Below the pieces are notes generated by a model. The model saw only the letters and a program-made list of their open reading frames with translations, searched no databases and had not been told where the DNA came from. Shown here piece after piece: positions 1 through 7,982 of a DNA stretch of 15,766 nucleotides. The position numbers and the translations under genes were made by a program. How positions within the stretch are numbered: position 1 is the stretch's first letter; each line of letters opens with the position of its first letter. The stretch is from the NCBI GenBank assembly GCA_036736205.1, contig DAINMX010000146.1, positions 1-15,766 on the forward strand, read 5' to 3'. Source of the stretch: XYA12-FULL-58-9 sp001798605. GTDB taxonomy: Bacteria > Myxococcota > XYA12-FULL-58-9.

Positions 1-254
1 CCCCCGACGATTGGCACGGAGCGAGCTTCTGGCACTCGTGTAGGGAAATCCGACATCGGACCGGTGTCACCGACTGTGCCGTCGCCCCAGAAGTAATCAC
101 CACCGGGTGGGTCGCCAGCGATGGAACGAACGTCGTTGTTCACAACACAGCCGGCGAGCATAGGTATCACCGCGATGAGGAAAAAACGGCGGCAGGATGA
201 CCCGAACCGGCGAGGAACAGCCCTCGCCGACGTGGCAATCGGTGCAAAGCTCAT
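1..254 (-). CDS. Putative lipoprotein, N-terminal part (runs off the left edge)
   Basis: An open frame of 84 codons starts at the ATG ending at 254 and has no stop before base 1, so the C-terminal part lies outside the window. The start is supported by a GGAG motif seven bases upstream. The N-terminus is long and basic (Arg15-Arg16 and Arg22-Arg23), followed by the hydrophobic stretch FFLIAVIPMLAG and a textbook lipobox, LAGC, with the lipidated Cys at about residue 36. Just after it comes a Gly/Asp-rich segment that looks unstructured. This supports export and lipid anchoring to an envelope membrane. No family can be named from what is visible. It lies 61 bases downstream of another lipoprotein gene on the same strand, so the two are probably co-transcribed. 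Confidence 0.7.
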   Translation of the reverse strand, partial: MSFAPIATSARAVPRRFGSSCRRFFLIAVIPMLAGCVVNNDVRSIAGDPPGGDYFWGDGTVGDTGPMSDFPTRVPEARSVPIVG

Positions 255-315
255 TCGCAAACTCCACAGATACCGACACGGATTCTTGCGCGTGCGCATT
301 CTTCAAAAACTACAG

Positions 316-846
316 CTACAGCGGTTCACATTCGAAGCTCGCGGTCTCGTCGATGACGATACGACCGTTGCCTTCGGTGAGATCGATGTCCCCTTGCCAG
401 ATGGATTGGTTGCCTTCATCGCTGTCGGTGACGTCGCGCTCAAGGTTTAGATGGATCGTGCGCTCTGGCATGTCGTTGGCTTCGATGCGGAAGTCGAAAA
501 CACACATGCAGCTGCAGCGGGCCCCCCCGCCGAGGAAGCTGGACTCGGGATCGTCGACCTCGCTGACGAGGTACTCACCTTCGTCCTCCTCTTCAATACT
601 GATGCTGTGTTCACCGCAGCAATTGAGCGACACACGGGCATTGGTGAGGCTGAGTTTGCCCGACTCGTACTCCCAAAGCAGAACCTCAGCGTCGCAATAG
701 GCTGGTTCCTCTTCCCCATCTGCGGTGAGGGCACCCTTGGTTGAATCAAAACCTCCGCACTCACTGAGGGAAGAAGTCTGCTCGATCGAGTTACATCCGC
801 AAATCATTGTTATTGCCCACAAGACGGCCATCACGGGATATCGCAT
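316..846 (-). CDS. Small Cys-rich lipoprotein of unknown function
   Basis: This is a 176-residue secreted lipoprotein. The start at 846 is chosen over an upstream in-frame start at 864 because a strong GGAGGAG lies seven bases before it. The signal peptide is MRYPVMAVLWAITMICG and the lipobox is ICGC with lipid Cys18. The mature part is acidic and has a distinctive Cys pattern: Cys30, Cys51, the adjacent pair Cys76-Cys77, the CxCxC run Cys111/113/115 followed by VFDF, and Cys173 near the C-terminus. Segments around 65-120 and 135-170 look like beta-strands, so a small disulfide-linked beta-sandwich in the periplasm or at the cell surface is plausible. I recognise no named family. It is followed by a second lipoprotein gene at 1-254 and preceded by about 290 bases without a convincing gene. 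Confidence 0.8.
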   Translation of the reverse strand: MRYPVMAVLWAITMICGCNSIEQTSSLSECGGFDSTKGALTADGEEEPAYCDAEVLLWEYESGKLSLTNARVSLNCCGEHSISIEEEDEGEYLVSEVDDPESSFLGGGARCSCMCVFDFRIEANDMPERTIHLNLERDVTDSDEGNQSIWQGDIDLTEGNGRIVIDETASFECEPL

Positions 847-853
847 TGGTTTT

Positions 854-860
854 CTCCTCC
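854..860 (-). promoter_or_regulatory. Strong ribosome binding site deciding the start at 846
   Basis: The minus strand reads GGAGGAG seven bases before the ATG ending at 846. This places the start inside the longest open frame and gives a compact signal peptide. Confidence 0.75.
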
Positions 861-946
861 GCACCCATGCAAAGCATATCTCATGCCAGCGATGGATCTT
901 GAAATCATTGCTGTTTGACGAAAATTCATGTCTCGGTTGCTAGACC

Positions 947-966
947 GTGATGGCAATCGCCATCAC
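947..966. repeat. Perfect 8-bp inverted repeat with 4-base loop
   Basis: GTGATGGC and GCCATCAC flank the loop AATC. It lies about 175 bases beyond the stop of the FHA gene and about 100 bases before the start of the Cys-rich lipoprotein, within the 847-1140 gap. No T-run follows on either strand, so it is not a standard intrinsic terminator. The rest of this 294-base gap shows no convincing gene. Only short unsupported frames occur there. Confidence 0.4.
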
Positions 967-1140
967 AGAGCTCCTTCCTCTGGTGTTGCGAAGCCCCGCG
1001 GGAGCGCCTATCCAAGTCACCATGGCTGACGTGCGCAGCACCCTGCCCATCGCACCCGACGTCAACAATCCCGGCATTCGCGCGTTGACCTGTGCCGAGC
1101 TCCTCAAGTCCTATTCAGTGAGTGAAACGGCTCGCGTCTC

Positions 1141-3330
1141 TCACATCGAATCGAGCCACTCCTTCGCTTTGCGGTGGTATTCGTTGCTCGGGGGAACAAT
1201 CTTCAGAACCACATTCCAAAGGTCGCGTGCCTTTTTCGGATCGAGATCCTTGTAACGGTACCCATCCTTGTAAATTTCCTCTGCTTTGCCAGCGAGTTCC
1301 TCCAAGCCACGGCGGGTAAGCTTGTGCTCAGGATCTACGGCATCGGCTGCCCTAAAATGCTTGTAGGCCTCGGCATACTGACCCATGCTCAGCGGCGTCA
1401 CACCCATGAGGTAATACATGTCGGCGAGCTTGCGGTTGATTTCACCCGCCATCTTGGAGCGACCACCGGTGATCTTAGCTTCGAATGCCTTGGCTTGCTT
1501 GAGTGCCTTGATGGCCGGTTGCGTCTGCTTGGCTCGATGTTGTTGGAGCGCATCGCCATAGATCTGCTGGAATTTCTCGATCTTTGCGCGCAGGTTCTGC
1601 TCGTCACGGTCGTCACCGGTCAACAACGCCAGGGCTTCTTTGACCTTGGTGTCACCAAACAGAGATGCGGCCTCGCCGACAGGGCCTGCGCCGCTCGGCC
1701 GAATTGCGTTCGTGCGGACCCGTGGTTCGGAGCCTGTCGAACGACTGGGATCCGGCGCTGGCGACTGCCCCACCTCCGGCAATGCTCCACCGAGGGCACG
1801 CGTCGAACGGTCGCGCAGACCCAACACATCTGGACGTCCCGGCCGCACGGTATCGACGCTCTGCAACAACTCGAGAGCCTCCTGTGCCTTGCCAGCGTCG
1901 AGGGTCATCCGCGCACGGGTGACACGCGCGTCGAGCTCAGCGTCGATGTCGCGCATCATGCCCCGGGCATCTGAAGTGAACACCGAATCGACGATGGACG
2001 AGGCCTGGGCGTACGCGGTGGCCAAGTCTCCACTCTCCCGGGCAGCCTGCACGGCAGCGAGTTGCCCTTCTAGCCGTCTCTCTCGATCGATTTCAGAAAG
2101 GTACTGCTGCGCCCGGTTGTTCTCCGGATCGAGGCCCAGCAAGATAGCAAACAGCCCCTCCGCCTCGACCCATTGGTGTTTCTTGAACGCCTCGACGCCT
2201 TGCAGGTAGTACTGAAAAATTGTGTCACTCTGTGGCCGGGCAATACCATCACCGCCCCGCGCAGATAGAACGGCTGCAGTAACGATCAGGGTTACCAACA
2301 GCATCCCGGCACTGATAGCAATACTGCCAAACTGAGGACTCCGCCGTAGTCGCTGCCAGGGACCTACCCGCGCACCCGGCAAGACGGGGGCACCGCCAGC
2401 ATCGACCGGCTTGAACACGTCACCGATCTCGATGAAGCGCATGCGCACGTTGCCGATACCAATCTCGTCGCCACTTTTGACCTTGGCGCGATCAATCCTG
2501 ACACCGTTGACGAAGGAGCCATTGGCCGAACGCAAATCGATGAGCGCAAAGTCGTCACCGCTGTGGATCAACCGTGCATGCTCGCGGGAGACGGAGTGGT
2601 CATTTAGGGCGACATCGTTAGTCTCAATCCGGCCAATACCGATTTCGCGTTCACCAACGGGAAACTCGCGCCCAGCATCAGCACCCGCAATGCACACGAG
2701 GCGGGCGAGCTCGTCCTTGCGCAATTCGCCAACATCATAAACGCCGGTATTACGCCGAGAATATTCGTTGTCCTGATGTTGCGGCTCGACAGCAACCTGA
2801 GAATCCGTGCGGTTCCAACCCCCGATGCTGTCTTCGACACCGTCCCACTCGTCGGGATCGGGTGGACAAACGTTGGGTACATCCGCGGTGACAAAGGCGG
2901 GCCCCGGTGTAGCCGAAGTCGGCATTTCATTTGTGGCGGCGTTCTTGACTGTGCCAGGGGGCGCAATGGTCTCGTCTCCATCGGGAAAAGCCGGTCCGAG
3001 TCCATCGATGCCCTGCTCCTCGTCGCTCGGCTGCATCCTCTCACCGATGTTGCCATCGATGATAGTGGTCTCATCCTCATCCTGCTCAAGCGCAGCGCCG
3101 GTATCGTCCTGCCACACATCAGCGACGTTGCCTGCGAGATCGACCTCCGATCCTGTCGCATCGTCGAACAGGGGATCGGTGGTGATGTCGCTCACCTCAC
3201 CAAAAGGGCGCGGAGCACACACCTCATCATCGAGCAGAAGCTCATCCCCGAGCACGTCCTCGTCGGTCGTGCTTTCACCCATTTCCTCCAGGGGGCCGCG
3301 GCCGTGGCCGTCGTCGTCACTGCTCGCCAT
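1141..3330 (-). CDS. FHA domain - transmembrane - TPR protein
   Basis: This 729-residue protein is taken to start at the ATG ending at 3330, with GAGG nine bases upstream; a GTG ending at 3345 would add five residues. Residues 1-195 are acidic and low-complexity. Residues 210-300 form an FHA domain, which binds phosphothreonine peptides; its signature positions are present: Gly233-Arg234, Ser248-Arg-Glu-His251, Asn270-Gly and Asn275-Gly. A single membrane helix follows at about 335-357 (AISAGMLLVTLIVTAAVLSA). The C-terminal part has TPR-like helical pairs at about 375-405, 465-495 and 640-690, with a Pro/Ser-rich linker at about 515-550. This suggests a cytoplasmic phosphopeptide sensor with an extracytoplasmic TPR scaffold. 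Acidic DETT and DETI motifs near Thr88/89 and Thr121 could be kinase sites. No Ser/Thr kinase gene lies in the window. It is transcribed divergently from the PEGA lipoprotein. Confidence 0.85.
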   Translation of the reverse strand: MASSDDDGHGRGPLEEMGESTTDEDVLGDELLLDDEVCAPRPFGEVSDITTDPLFDDATGSEVDLAGNVADVWQDDTGAALEQDEDETTIIDGNIGERMQPSDEEQGIDGLGPAFPDGDETIAPPGTVKNAATNEMPTSATPGPAFVTADVPNVCPPDPDEWDGVEDSIGGWNRTDSQVAVEPQHQDNEYSRRNTGVYDVGELRKDELARLVCIAGADAGREFPVGEREIGIGRIETNDVALNDHSVSREHARLIHSGDDFALIDLRSANGSFVNGVRIDRAKVKSGDEIGIGNVRMRFIEIGDVFKPVDAGGAPVLPGARVGPWQRLRRSPQFGSIAISAGMLLVTLIVTAAVLSARGGDGIARPQSDTIFQYYLQGVEAFKKHQWVEAEGLFAILLGLDPENNRAQQYLSEIDRERRLEGQLAAVQAARESGDLATAYAQASSIVDSVFTSDARGMMRDIDAELDARVTRARMTLDAGKAQEALELLQSVDTVRPGRPDVLGLRDRSTRALGGALPEVGQSPAPDPSRSTGSEPRVRTNAIRPSGAGPVGEAASLFGDTKVKEALALLTGDDRDEQNLRAKIEKFQQIYGDALQQHRAKQTQPAIKALKQAKAFEAKITGGRSKMAGEINRKLADMYYLMGVTPLSMGQYAEAYKHFRAADAVDPEHKLTRRGLEELAGKAEEIYKDGYRYKDLDPKKARDLWNVVLKIVPPSNEYHRKAKEWLDSM

Positions 3331-3550
3331 CTGCTGTATCCTCACTCACCTCAAAACGAATCTTTCGATCGAGGGCTTGGGACAGGTGCGCGACGGCGAA
3401 CACCAAGGGATTTGTCTTCATGGGGGGATTGCAGCGCGAAATGCCGCCGAGGTCAACTGAAGAGGCTACTCGATTTGCCCACAGATTGTGACGAGCACCA
3501 CGTCAGATCCCCTTTGAAATCAGATCTTCTTTGGTGTCCGCCCCCTTTGG

Positions 3551-3582
3551 CAGTGGAATGGCCAGCGTTCCACTGGTATAAC
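3551..3582 (+). promoter_or_regulatory. Inverted repeat abutting a -10-like element, divergent region
   Basis: CAGTGGAA (3551-3558) and TTCCACTG (3568-3575) form a perfect 8-bp inverted repeat with a 9-base spacer. TATAAC at 3577-3582, a good -10 match, begins two bases after it. A -35 match at the right distance (TGGAAT, 3554-3559) is poor. That fits an activator- or repressor-controlled promoter for the lipoprotein gene starting at 3643. It sits in the 297-base gap (3346-3642) between divergent genes, where I see no other coding sequence. Confidence 0.4.
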
Positions 3583-3642
3583 GACACGAACGATTTGCTC
3601 GAAACTGATTCAAACAGGCACCCCAGTAGAAGGGATCCAACA

Positions 3643-4485
3643 ATGCGTGCATCTATCTTTGCCACGACCGCCTTTCTCTGGGCGGCGTGCCAATTGGCTG
3701 GGTGTGCCACGGTGTTTAGGGGAAGCATGCGCGATGTCAGGTTCGAATCGCAGCCTCCCGGGGCCGAGGTGCATGTTGATGGTCGACCGGCGGGACACAC
3801 ACCTCTGGAGCTCGAGCTCAAGGCAGAGACCAGTCACGCCGTCGAGATTAGAAAAACGGGTTACGAAACCCAATCTCTGATGATATCCAATCGCCTCAGC
3901 GCCGGCTGGGTGGTCCTTGACATCGCTTTGGGATTGTGGCCGGGACTCATCGATCTTGCCACAGGTGCCTGGTTCACCCTGGACCGCGACGAAGTGAACG
4001 CCACACTGACTGCGGCGACAACGCCGGTCTTGGCCCAAGCACCCAGCGTCAATCAAACCCGCGCCAAGCTCAAACATGTTGGCGTCAAATGCGCCGCCAT
4101 GCCTCTGCACACGATGGGTCTGGACGAAAATCTGGCCGCAGTCATCGACGAAATATTTCTGTCAGAGCTGCAGCAAGCTGGCTTTGAGGCCATTGGCCCC
4201 GAGGATATCAACGCCATGATTGGTTTCGAGAAAACCAAGGAGGCGGTGGGCTGCGACGACGCGACGTGCATTGCCGAGATTGGTGGCGCACTTGGCGTCG
4301 ATTATCTCACTGCTGGCAAAATTGCCATCGTCGGGGGGCAACCGATCGTGACCCTCAAGCTCATGGACGTAAACAAGGGCCGAGTCCTGGCGAGAACCAA
4401 CAAGACCGGCCCAGAGGGCGAGAAAGCATTACCAGCCACCCTCGGTGCTGCGGTTGGCGAGATGGTGGTGAGATCGGGGCTTTGA
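3643..4485 (+). CDS. PEGA-domain lipoprotein with CsgG/FlgO-like C-terminal domain
   Basis: The protein has 280 residues. The start at 3643 is preceded by AAGGG at good spacing. The open frame extends far upstream, but that stretch is not protein-like. The signal peptide ends in lipobox LAGC with lipid Cys21. Residues 33-80 form a PEGA domain (FESQPPGAEVHVDGRPAGHTP), a small beta-sandwich common in surface proteins. Next comes a hydrophobic hairpin-like stretch (about 88-112) ending in LDRDEVNATL, a combination familiar from envelope lipoproteins. Residues 142-280 resemble the alpha/beta domain of CsgG/FlgO/TolB-N-type proteins. They carry the pair Cys204-Cys209 before AEIGGALGVDYLTAGKI, probably a disulfide. 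It is likely periplasmic or outer-membrane associated; its substrate or partner is unknown. Confidence 0.85.
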   Translation: MRASIFATTAFLWAACQLAGCATVFRGSMRDVRFESQPPGAEVHVDGRPAGHTPLELELKAETSHAVEIRKTGYETQSLMISNRLSAGWVVLDIALGLWPGLIDLATGAWFTLDRDEVNATLTAATTPVLAQAPSVNQTRAKLKHVGVKCAAMPLHTMGLDENLAAVIDEIFLSELQQAGFEAIGPEDINAMIGFEKTKEAVGCDDATCIAEIGGALGVDYLTAGKIAIVGGQPIVTLKLMDVNKGRVLARTNKTGPEGEKALPATLGAAVGEMVVRSGL

Positions 4486-4533
4486 CGAATGGGTTTTAGT
4501 CATTTGCCCGCTTGACACTTCATCGGTGGGCGA

Positions 4534-4568
4534 GGCAAAAGTCCCTTTTGCCCCGTGACAGCCACGGG
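4534..4568. other. Two adjacent stem-loops in the intergenic gap
   Basis: GGCAAAAG and CTTTTGCC pair as an 8-bp stem with the loop TCC (4534-4552). CCCGTG and CACGGG pair as a 6-bp stem with a 5-base loop (4552-4568), sharing one base with the first. They lie between the PEGA lipoprotein stop (4485) and the next start (4618). No T-run follows, so a rho-independent terminator is not supported. An RNA processing or attenuation element is possible. Confidence 0.4.
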
Positions 4569-4617
4569 CTGAGGTAGGACCTGCAAATTGGCGACCTCTT
4601 TTGTAGAAAGATAAATC

Positions 4618-5562
4618 ATGACGCTCGCAAACTTTTTTGGAACCCTCGCCGTTGGGCAGGGTGCACCCAGTGACGCGATGCCAGGTTGGGCCGTCGCCCT
4701 AATCATCTGCACAATCGCGGCATGTATCGGCTTGGCGTGGGTCATCGTGCAACTGCGCGCCAACCAGAGAAAGCTCGCGGCGCTTGCGAGCGAAAACGAT
4801 GAGGCAAAAGCCGCACAACGTAGCCTCGCTGAGAAAGAGCGCAAGCAGGCCAAGACTCTGGACAGCAAGCGAGAGACCATTGAGGAGCTCAAACGGGATC
4901 TCGCCAACCAACGCAAAAAGACTCACGCCGCACAGCAGGAAAGCAAACAGGTCCGCGCAGACCTGCGGCAACAAGCCGATGAACTCGCAAATGCCAGGAA
5001 AGCCCGCGTCGCCTTCACCGACAAAGGTGATGCGCCCGAGCCCCAGAAACCCACCCCAGAGCCCGTGAGACAAGAAGAGCCCACACCGGAACCCGAGGAA
5101 GAAGAATCAATGACACCTCAGGCAGACGACTCAGAGGCGGCGCGCAAGTTGGCCCGACTCGAGGGCGACAACGCCCACCTTGCGGAAGCCCTCGACAGGG
5201 AACGCAAGGCCTTGGGAACCGCCCGCAACGAGCTCAAGACCTTGCGCAGGAGGGTCGAGAGCCTACGGCGTGTCGATCTCATCTCCACCGGCAAGGTGGA
5301 GGTACTCGAGGACAAGGTCCACGCCATGGGACGACAGTACTATGATGCCATTAGCGAGCTCGCAGTGCTCAAGGGCGAGGTGAAGCCGCCTCCTCCTCGG
5401 GAGAGTCAAAACGAACGGCAGAAATACAATCGCGATGGGCTCGCGGCCAGGGCGACTGAGCAGCATTCGACCGATGACTCCGATGCCGATGAGTTCGCTG
5501 AGGATAATTCTGCGATCGGTGAAGCCCCTAACGGTGCACCGCAACCAGAGCAAGCCACCTGA
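4618..5562 (+). CDS. Membrane-anchored coiled-coil protein
   Basis: The protein has 314 residues and no recognised enzymatic domain. One strong membrane helix lies at about 23-46 (WAVALIICTIAACIGLAWVI). It is followed by a long charged coiled coil at about 47-130, rich in Lys, Glu, Gln and Ala. A Pro/Glu-rich linker (about 137-165) joins it to a second coiled coil at about 170-255, and the tail is acidic and disordered. The positively charged residues just after the helix suggest that the bulk of the protein is cytoplasmic. The ribosome binding site before the ATG at 4618 is weak, and an in-frame ATG at 4678 (MPGWAV) remains possible. It is 18 bases upstream of the DUF6178-like gene and probably co-transcribed. 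A scaffold or polar-localisation role would fit but is inference. Confidence 0.75.
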   Translation: MTLANFFGTLAVGQGAPSDAMPGWAVALIICTIAACIGLAWVIVQLRANQRKLAALASENDEAKAAQRSLAEKERKQAKTLDSKRETIEELKRDLANQRKKTHAAQQESKQVRADLRQQADELANARKARVAFTDKGDAPEPQKPTPEPVRQEEPTPEPEEEESMTPQADDSEAARKLARLEGDNAHLAEALDRERKALGTARNELKTLRRRVESLRRVDLISTGKVEVLEDKVHAMGRQYYDAISELAVLKGEVKPPPPRESQNERQKYNRDGLAARATEQHSTDDSDADEFAEDNSAIGEAPNGAPQPEQAT

Positions 5563-5580
5563 GATCGCAAAGACATCGCC

Positions 5581-6909
5581 GTGACTGACGCGCCCGTCAA
5601 GCTTTCGCGCTTCCGCGCGGATGTGTCCCGTGCTCTTGCACGCCGCGGCAAAACTCTCCTCGAGTCGAACCAGCTTCGGCAGGAGGTAGAGGCCCTAGAA
5701 CCGCTTGAGGCCTACTTCATCGTCAAGGAGCTCGGCATTGAAGAGGCCATGCCCATCTTGCATGCCGCGACGGGGCTACAACTACAGACATTTGTCGACC
5801 TGGACTGTTGGAATGGCGATCGGCCAGATCCCGTCGAGCTCGACGCCTGGCTGGCCGCTTTTTCTGAACAAGGACCTGCGAGCCTCGCCGAGGCCTTCAA
5901 CGCCCTTGTGGAGGACTTGCAAGTTCTTTTCATCGCCGCGAGCGTGGAAATCCACGACGCCCGTGACGAGGACAACGTCCCCGAAGCCAAGCCAAACGTT
6001 CCCCGCAAGTACACACCCGATACATATTTTGTTCTCGACGCTATCGACGCGGAAAACAGAGAGATCAATGTCTTCACCCTCATTGAGACTCTTTACGGGA
6101 TGGATCTCGACGGGACTTTTGCTTTGCTGATGGCCGCCAAATGGGAGCAAGTGAACGAGCTTGAAGAGCAGGCGCTTCATTTTCGCAGCGGTCGACTTCA
6201 AGACCTAGGTTTTCCACCGCTCATCGAAGCGCAAGCGATATTCGCCGTACCTCCCTCGGTCCCCCCTGCCAATCAAAGGAAGATCGATCCGATACCAACG
6301 AGCCTGCCGGCACTGTACGCGGAGCCCTTCAAGCGGAGCTCACTGTTCACACGCGCTCTCGGACGCATCAGTGACGAGGCTGCGCTCACTGCGATCGAGA
6401 GCGATATCGTCTATCTTGTCAACGCTGCGTTGGTCGCCTATGGCGAGTCCCCACGTGACATCGTTCATGTGGCAGAGATCGCCGAGCGAGTCTGCGGCAC
6501 TCTCTCTTTGGGATTGGAAACACTGCTGTCGGCGGCGAAGCCCCTCGAGTATCCCGGCGGCGAACAAGCTGCCCAAGATGCCGCCCTGCTTCTCCATGAT
6601 TGGGCGCTGCGTGACATCTTCCGCCACGGTCATCAGACGGCGCTGCCTCTGCGCGCGGAAAGCGTGGCTCTCACACAGATCTCTGCGGTAACACAATGGC
6701 TCGCGGAACCTGACACAGAGAAAGACGACTACAGCCGAGATCGCCTCGACAAAGAGCTCTTGCGTGCCCTCTTGTTGCGCACACCGATGAATGCTGGATT
6801 CGACCCGCTCGCTCCCAAGCGTCGCCGGGCGATTGCCTCATCGGAGGATATTGCCGAGATCGAAGCGAGACTGCGTAGCCTCAAGAATCGTTTTCTCGGC
6901 GAGAACTAG
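5581..6909 (+). CDS. DUF6178-like protein
   Basis: The 442-residue protein starts at a GTG 18 bases after the preceding stop; the ribosome binding site is weak. It has no signal peptide or membrane helix and is mostly helical. Residues 40-95 carry the pattern typical of DUF6178 proteins: EAYFIVKELGIEEAMPIL, then an ATxxQLQTFVDLDCW segment and DRxDPxxLxxWL. That uncharacterised family is known mainly from delta-type proteobacteria. The family call comes from memory of this motif, not from a search. Function is unknown and I see no catalytic motif. A linker at about 228-250 is Pro-rich. Pairing with a membrane coiled-coil protein suggests the two work together at the inner membrane. It converges with nadA, with 42 bases between the stops. 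Confidence 0.7.
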   Translation: MTDAPVKLSRFRADVSRALARRGKTLLESNQLRQEVEALEPLEAYFIVKELGIEEAMPILHAATGLQLQTFVDLDCWNGDRPDPVELDAWLAAFSEQGPASLAEAFNALVEDLQVLFIAASVEIHDARDEDNVPEAKPNVPRKYTPDTYFVLDAIDAENREINVFTLIETLYGMDLDGTFALLMAAKWEQVNELEEQALHFRSGRLQDLGFPPLIEAQAIFAVPPSVPPANQRKIDPIPTSLPALYAEPFKRSSLFTRALGRISDEAALTAIESDIVYLVNAALVAYGESPRDIVHVAEIAERVCGTLSLGLETLLSAAKPLEYPGGEQAAQDAALLLHDWALRDIFRHGHQTALPLRAESVALTQISAVTQWLAEPDTEKDDYSRDRLDKELLRALLLRTPMNAGFDPLAPKRRRAIASSEDIAEIEARLRSLKNRFLGEN

Positions 6910-6951
6910 CTAGGCCTGGGTCTTGGGCCCCACCCGTCACCAGGGTCAGGC

Positions 6952-7905
6952 TCAACCGATTGCCACCATGCGCTCGATCGGTCGCAGAGCCGCAAGCCGA
7001 AGTTGTTCGTCCAAGACGACCTCCGGTTTCAGATCACGCAAACAGAGAAAAACCTTCTCGAGGGTATTGAGCTTCATATACGGACAAGTGCTGCAACCGC
7101 ATGTCGGATCTTTGTCCCGGCTCGGTGCCGCTTCAAAAAACGTCTTCTCGGGGGCACCTTTGCGCATCGCGTGCAAGATCCCCGATTCGGTGGCGACGAC
7201 GAAAACCGTGGCTGCACTCGATTTTGTGTAGTCGAGTAGCTTCTTGGTTGACCCAATAAAATGCGCATGCCGGAGGATCGGCGGCTCACATTCTGGATGG
7301 GCAATGAGCTCACTTCTGGGGTTCTTGGCGAGCAGGTCGAGTACGTACTTCTCATTGAAGGTCTCATGCACGACGCAGGTCCCCTGCCACAGCAGCATAT
7401 CGCGCCCAGTCTGTTCTTGAACGTATCGCCCGAGATTGACGTCTGGCGCGAAAATAATTGGCTTGTCCTTGGGAATGCTCGCGACCACCGCGGTGGCGTT
7501 GCTCGAAGTGCAACAATAGTCAGAGAGCGCTTTGACTGCTGCTGTGGTGTTAACATAGGACACCACCACATGCTTGGGATTTTCAGCCTTGAGCTTGGCT
7601 AGATCTTCAGGCTTGCAACTGTCTGCCAGCGAGCACCCGGCGTTCATGTCAGGCACCACCACTTTCTTCGTGGGGTTGAGTATCTTGGCAGTCTCCGCCA
7701 TAAAATGGACGCCGCACAACACAATAACATCGGCGTCCGTGTCTTGAGCTTTGCGGGCCAACGCCAGTGAATCACCGAGCACATCGGCGATATCCTGAAT
7801 ATCTGGCTCTTGGTAGTAATGCGCTAAGATCACCGCATTCTGTTCGCGTTTGAGGCGCTCGATCTCTGCGAATAGATCCAAAGAAGGGTTAATGATCTCT
7901 GTCAC
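6952..7905 (-). CDS. nadA: Quinolinate synthase NadA
   Basis: This 317-residue protein condenses iminoaspartate with dihydroxyacetone phosphate to make quinolinate, the precursor of NAD, in the cytoplasm. It has the family's short form and is full length. Conserved motifs include AHYYQ (28-32), DIADVLGDSLALA (37-49) and GVHFMAETAKIL (65-76). The [4Fe-4S] ligands are, by family alignment, Cys91 (NAGCSLAD), Cys177 (WQGTCVVH) and Cys274 in CxCSTCPYM. The start is a GTG ending at 7905, with AGGAG six bases upstream. No nadB or nadC is visible nearby. It lies 77 bases downstream of the diguanylate cyclase gene on the same strand. NAD supply may be relevant to the NAD-consuming PARP-like protein 1.9 kb away, but no shared promoter links them. 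Confidence 0.97.
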   Translation of the reverse strand: MTEIINPSLDLFAEIERLKREQNAVILAHYYQEPDIQDIADVLGDSLALARKAQDTDADVIVLCGVHFMAETAKILNPTKKVVVPDMNAGCSLADSCKPEDLAKLKAENPKHVVVSYVNTTAAVKALSDYCCTSSNATAVVASIPKDKPIIFAPDVNLGRYVQEQTGRDMLLWQGTCVVHETFNEKYVLDLLAKNPRSELIAHPECEPPILRHAHFIGSTKKLLDYTKSSAATVFVVATESGILHAMRKGAPEKTFFEAAPSRDKDPTCGCSTCPYMKLNTLEKVFLCLRDLKPEVVLDEQLRLAALRPIERMVAIG

Positions 7906-7982
7906 CTAGTACTCCTGCCATCCTCTCACCATTGAACGATGACGATCAGTGTTGAGACGTTGGGTCCATTGGGCGGTCCCAG

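Noticed and set aside
97..306. 69-codon minus-strand frame at the left edge
   Set aside because: A different minus-strand frame over the same bases has a ribosome binding site, signal peptide and perfect lipobox.
947..1255. Plus-strand frame and a 44-codon minus-strand frame in the gap after the FHA gene
   Set aside because: The plus frame runs into the real FHA gene, the minus frame has no ribosome binding site, and neither resembles a known protein. A decayed gene fragment cannot be excluded.
2776..3642. Upstream extension of the PEGA lipoprotein frame
   Set aside because: It would overlap the FHA gene on the other strand and bury the signal peptide and lipobox; the start at 3643 has a good ribosome binding site.
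4512..4517. Perfect TTGACA -35 box
   Set aside because: No -10-like sequence is present at 16 to 19 bases downstream.
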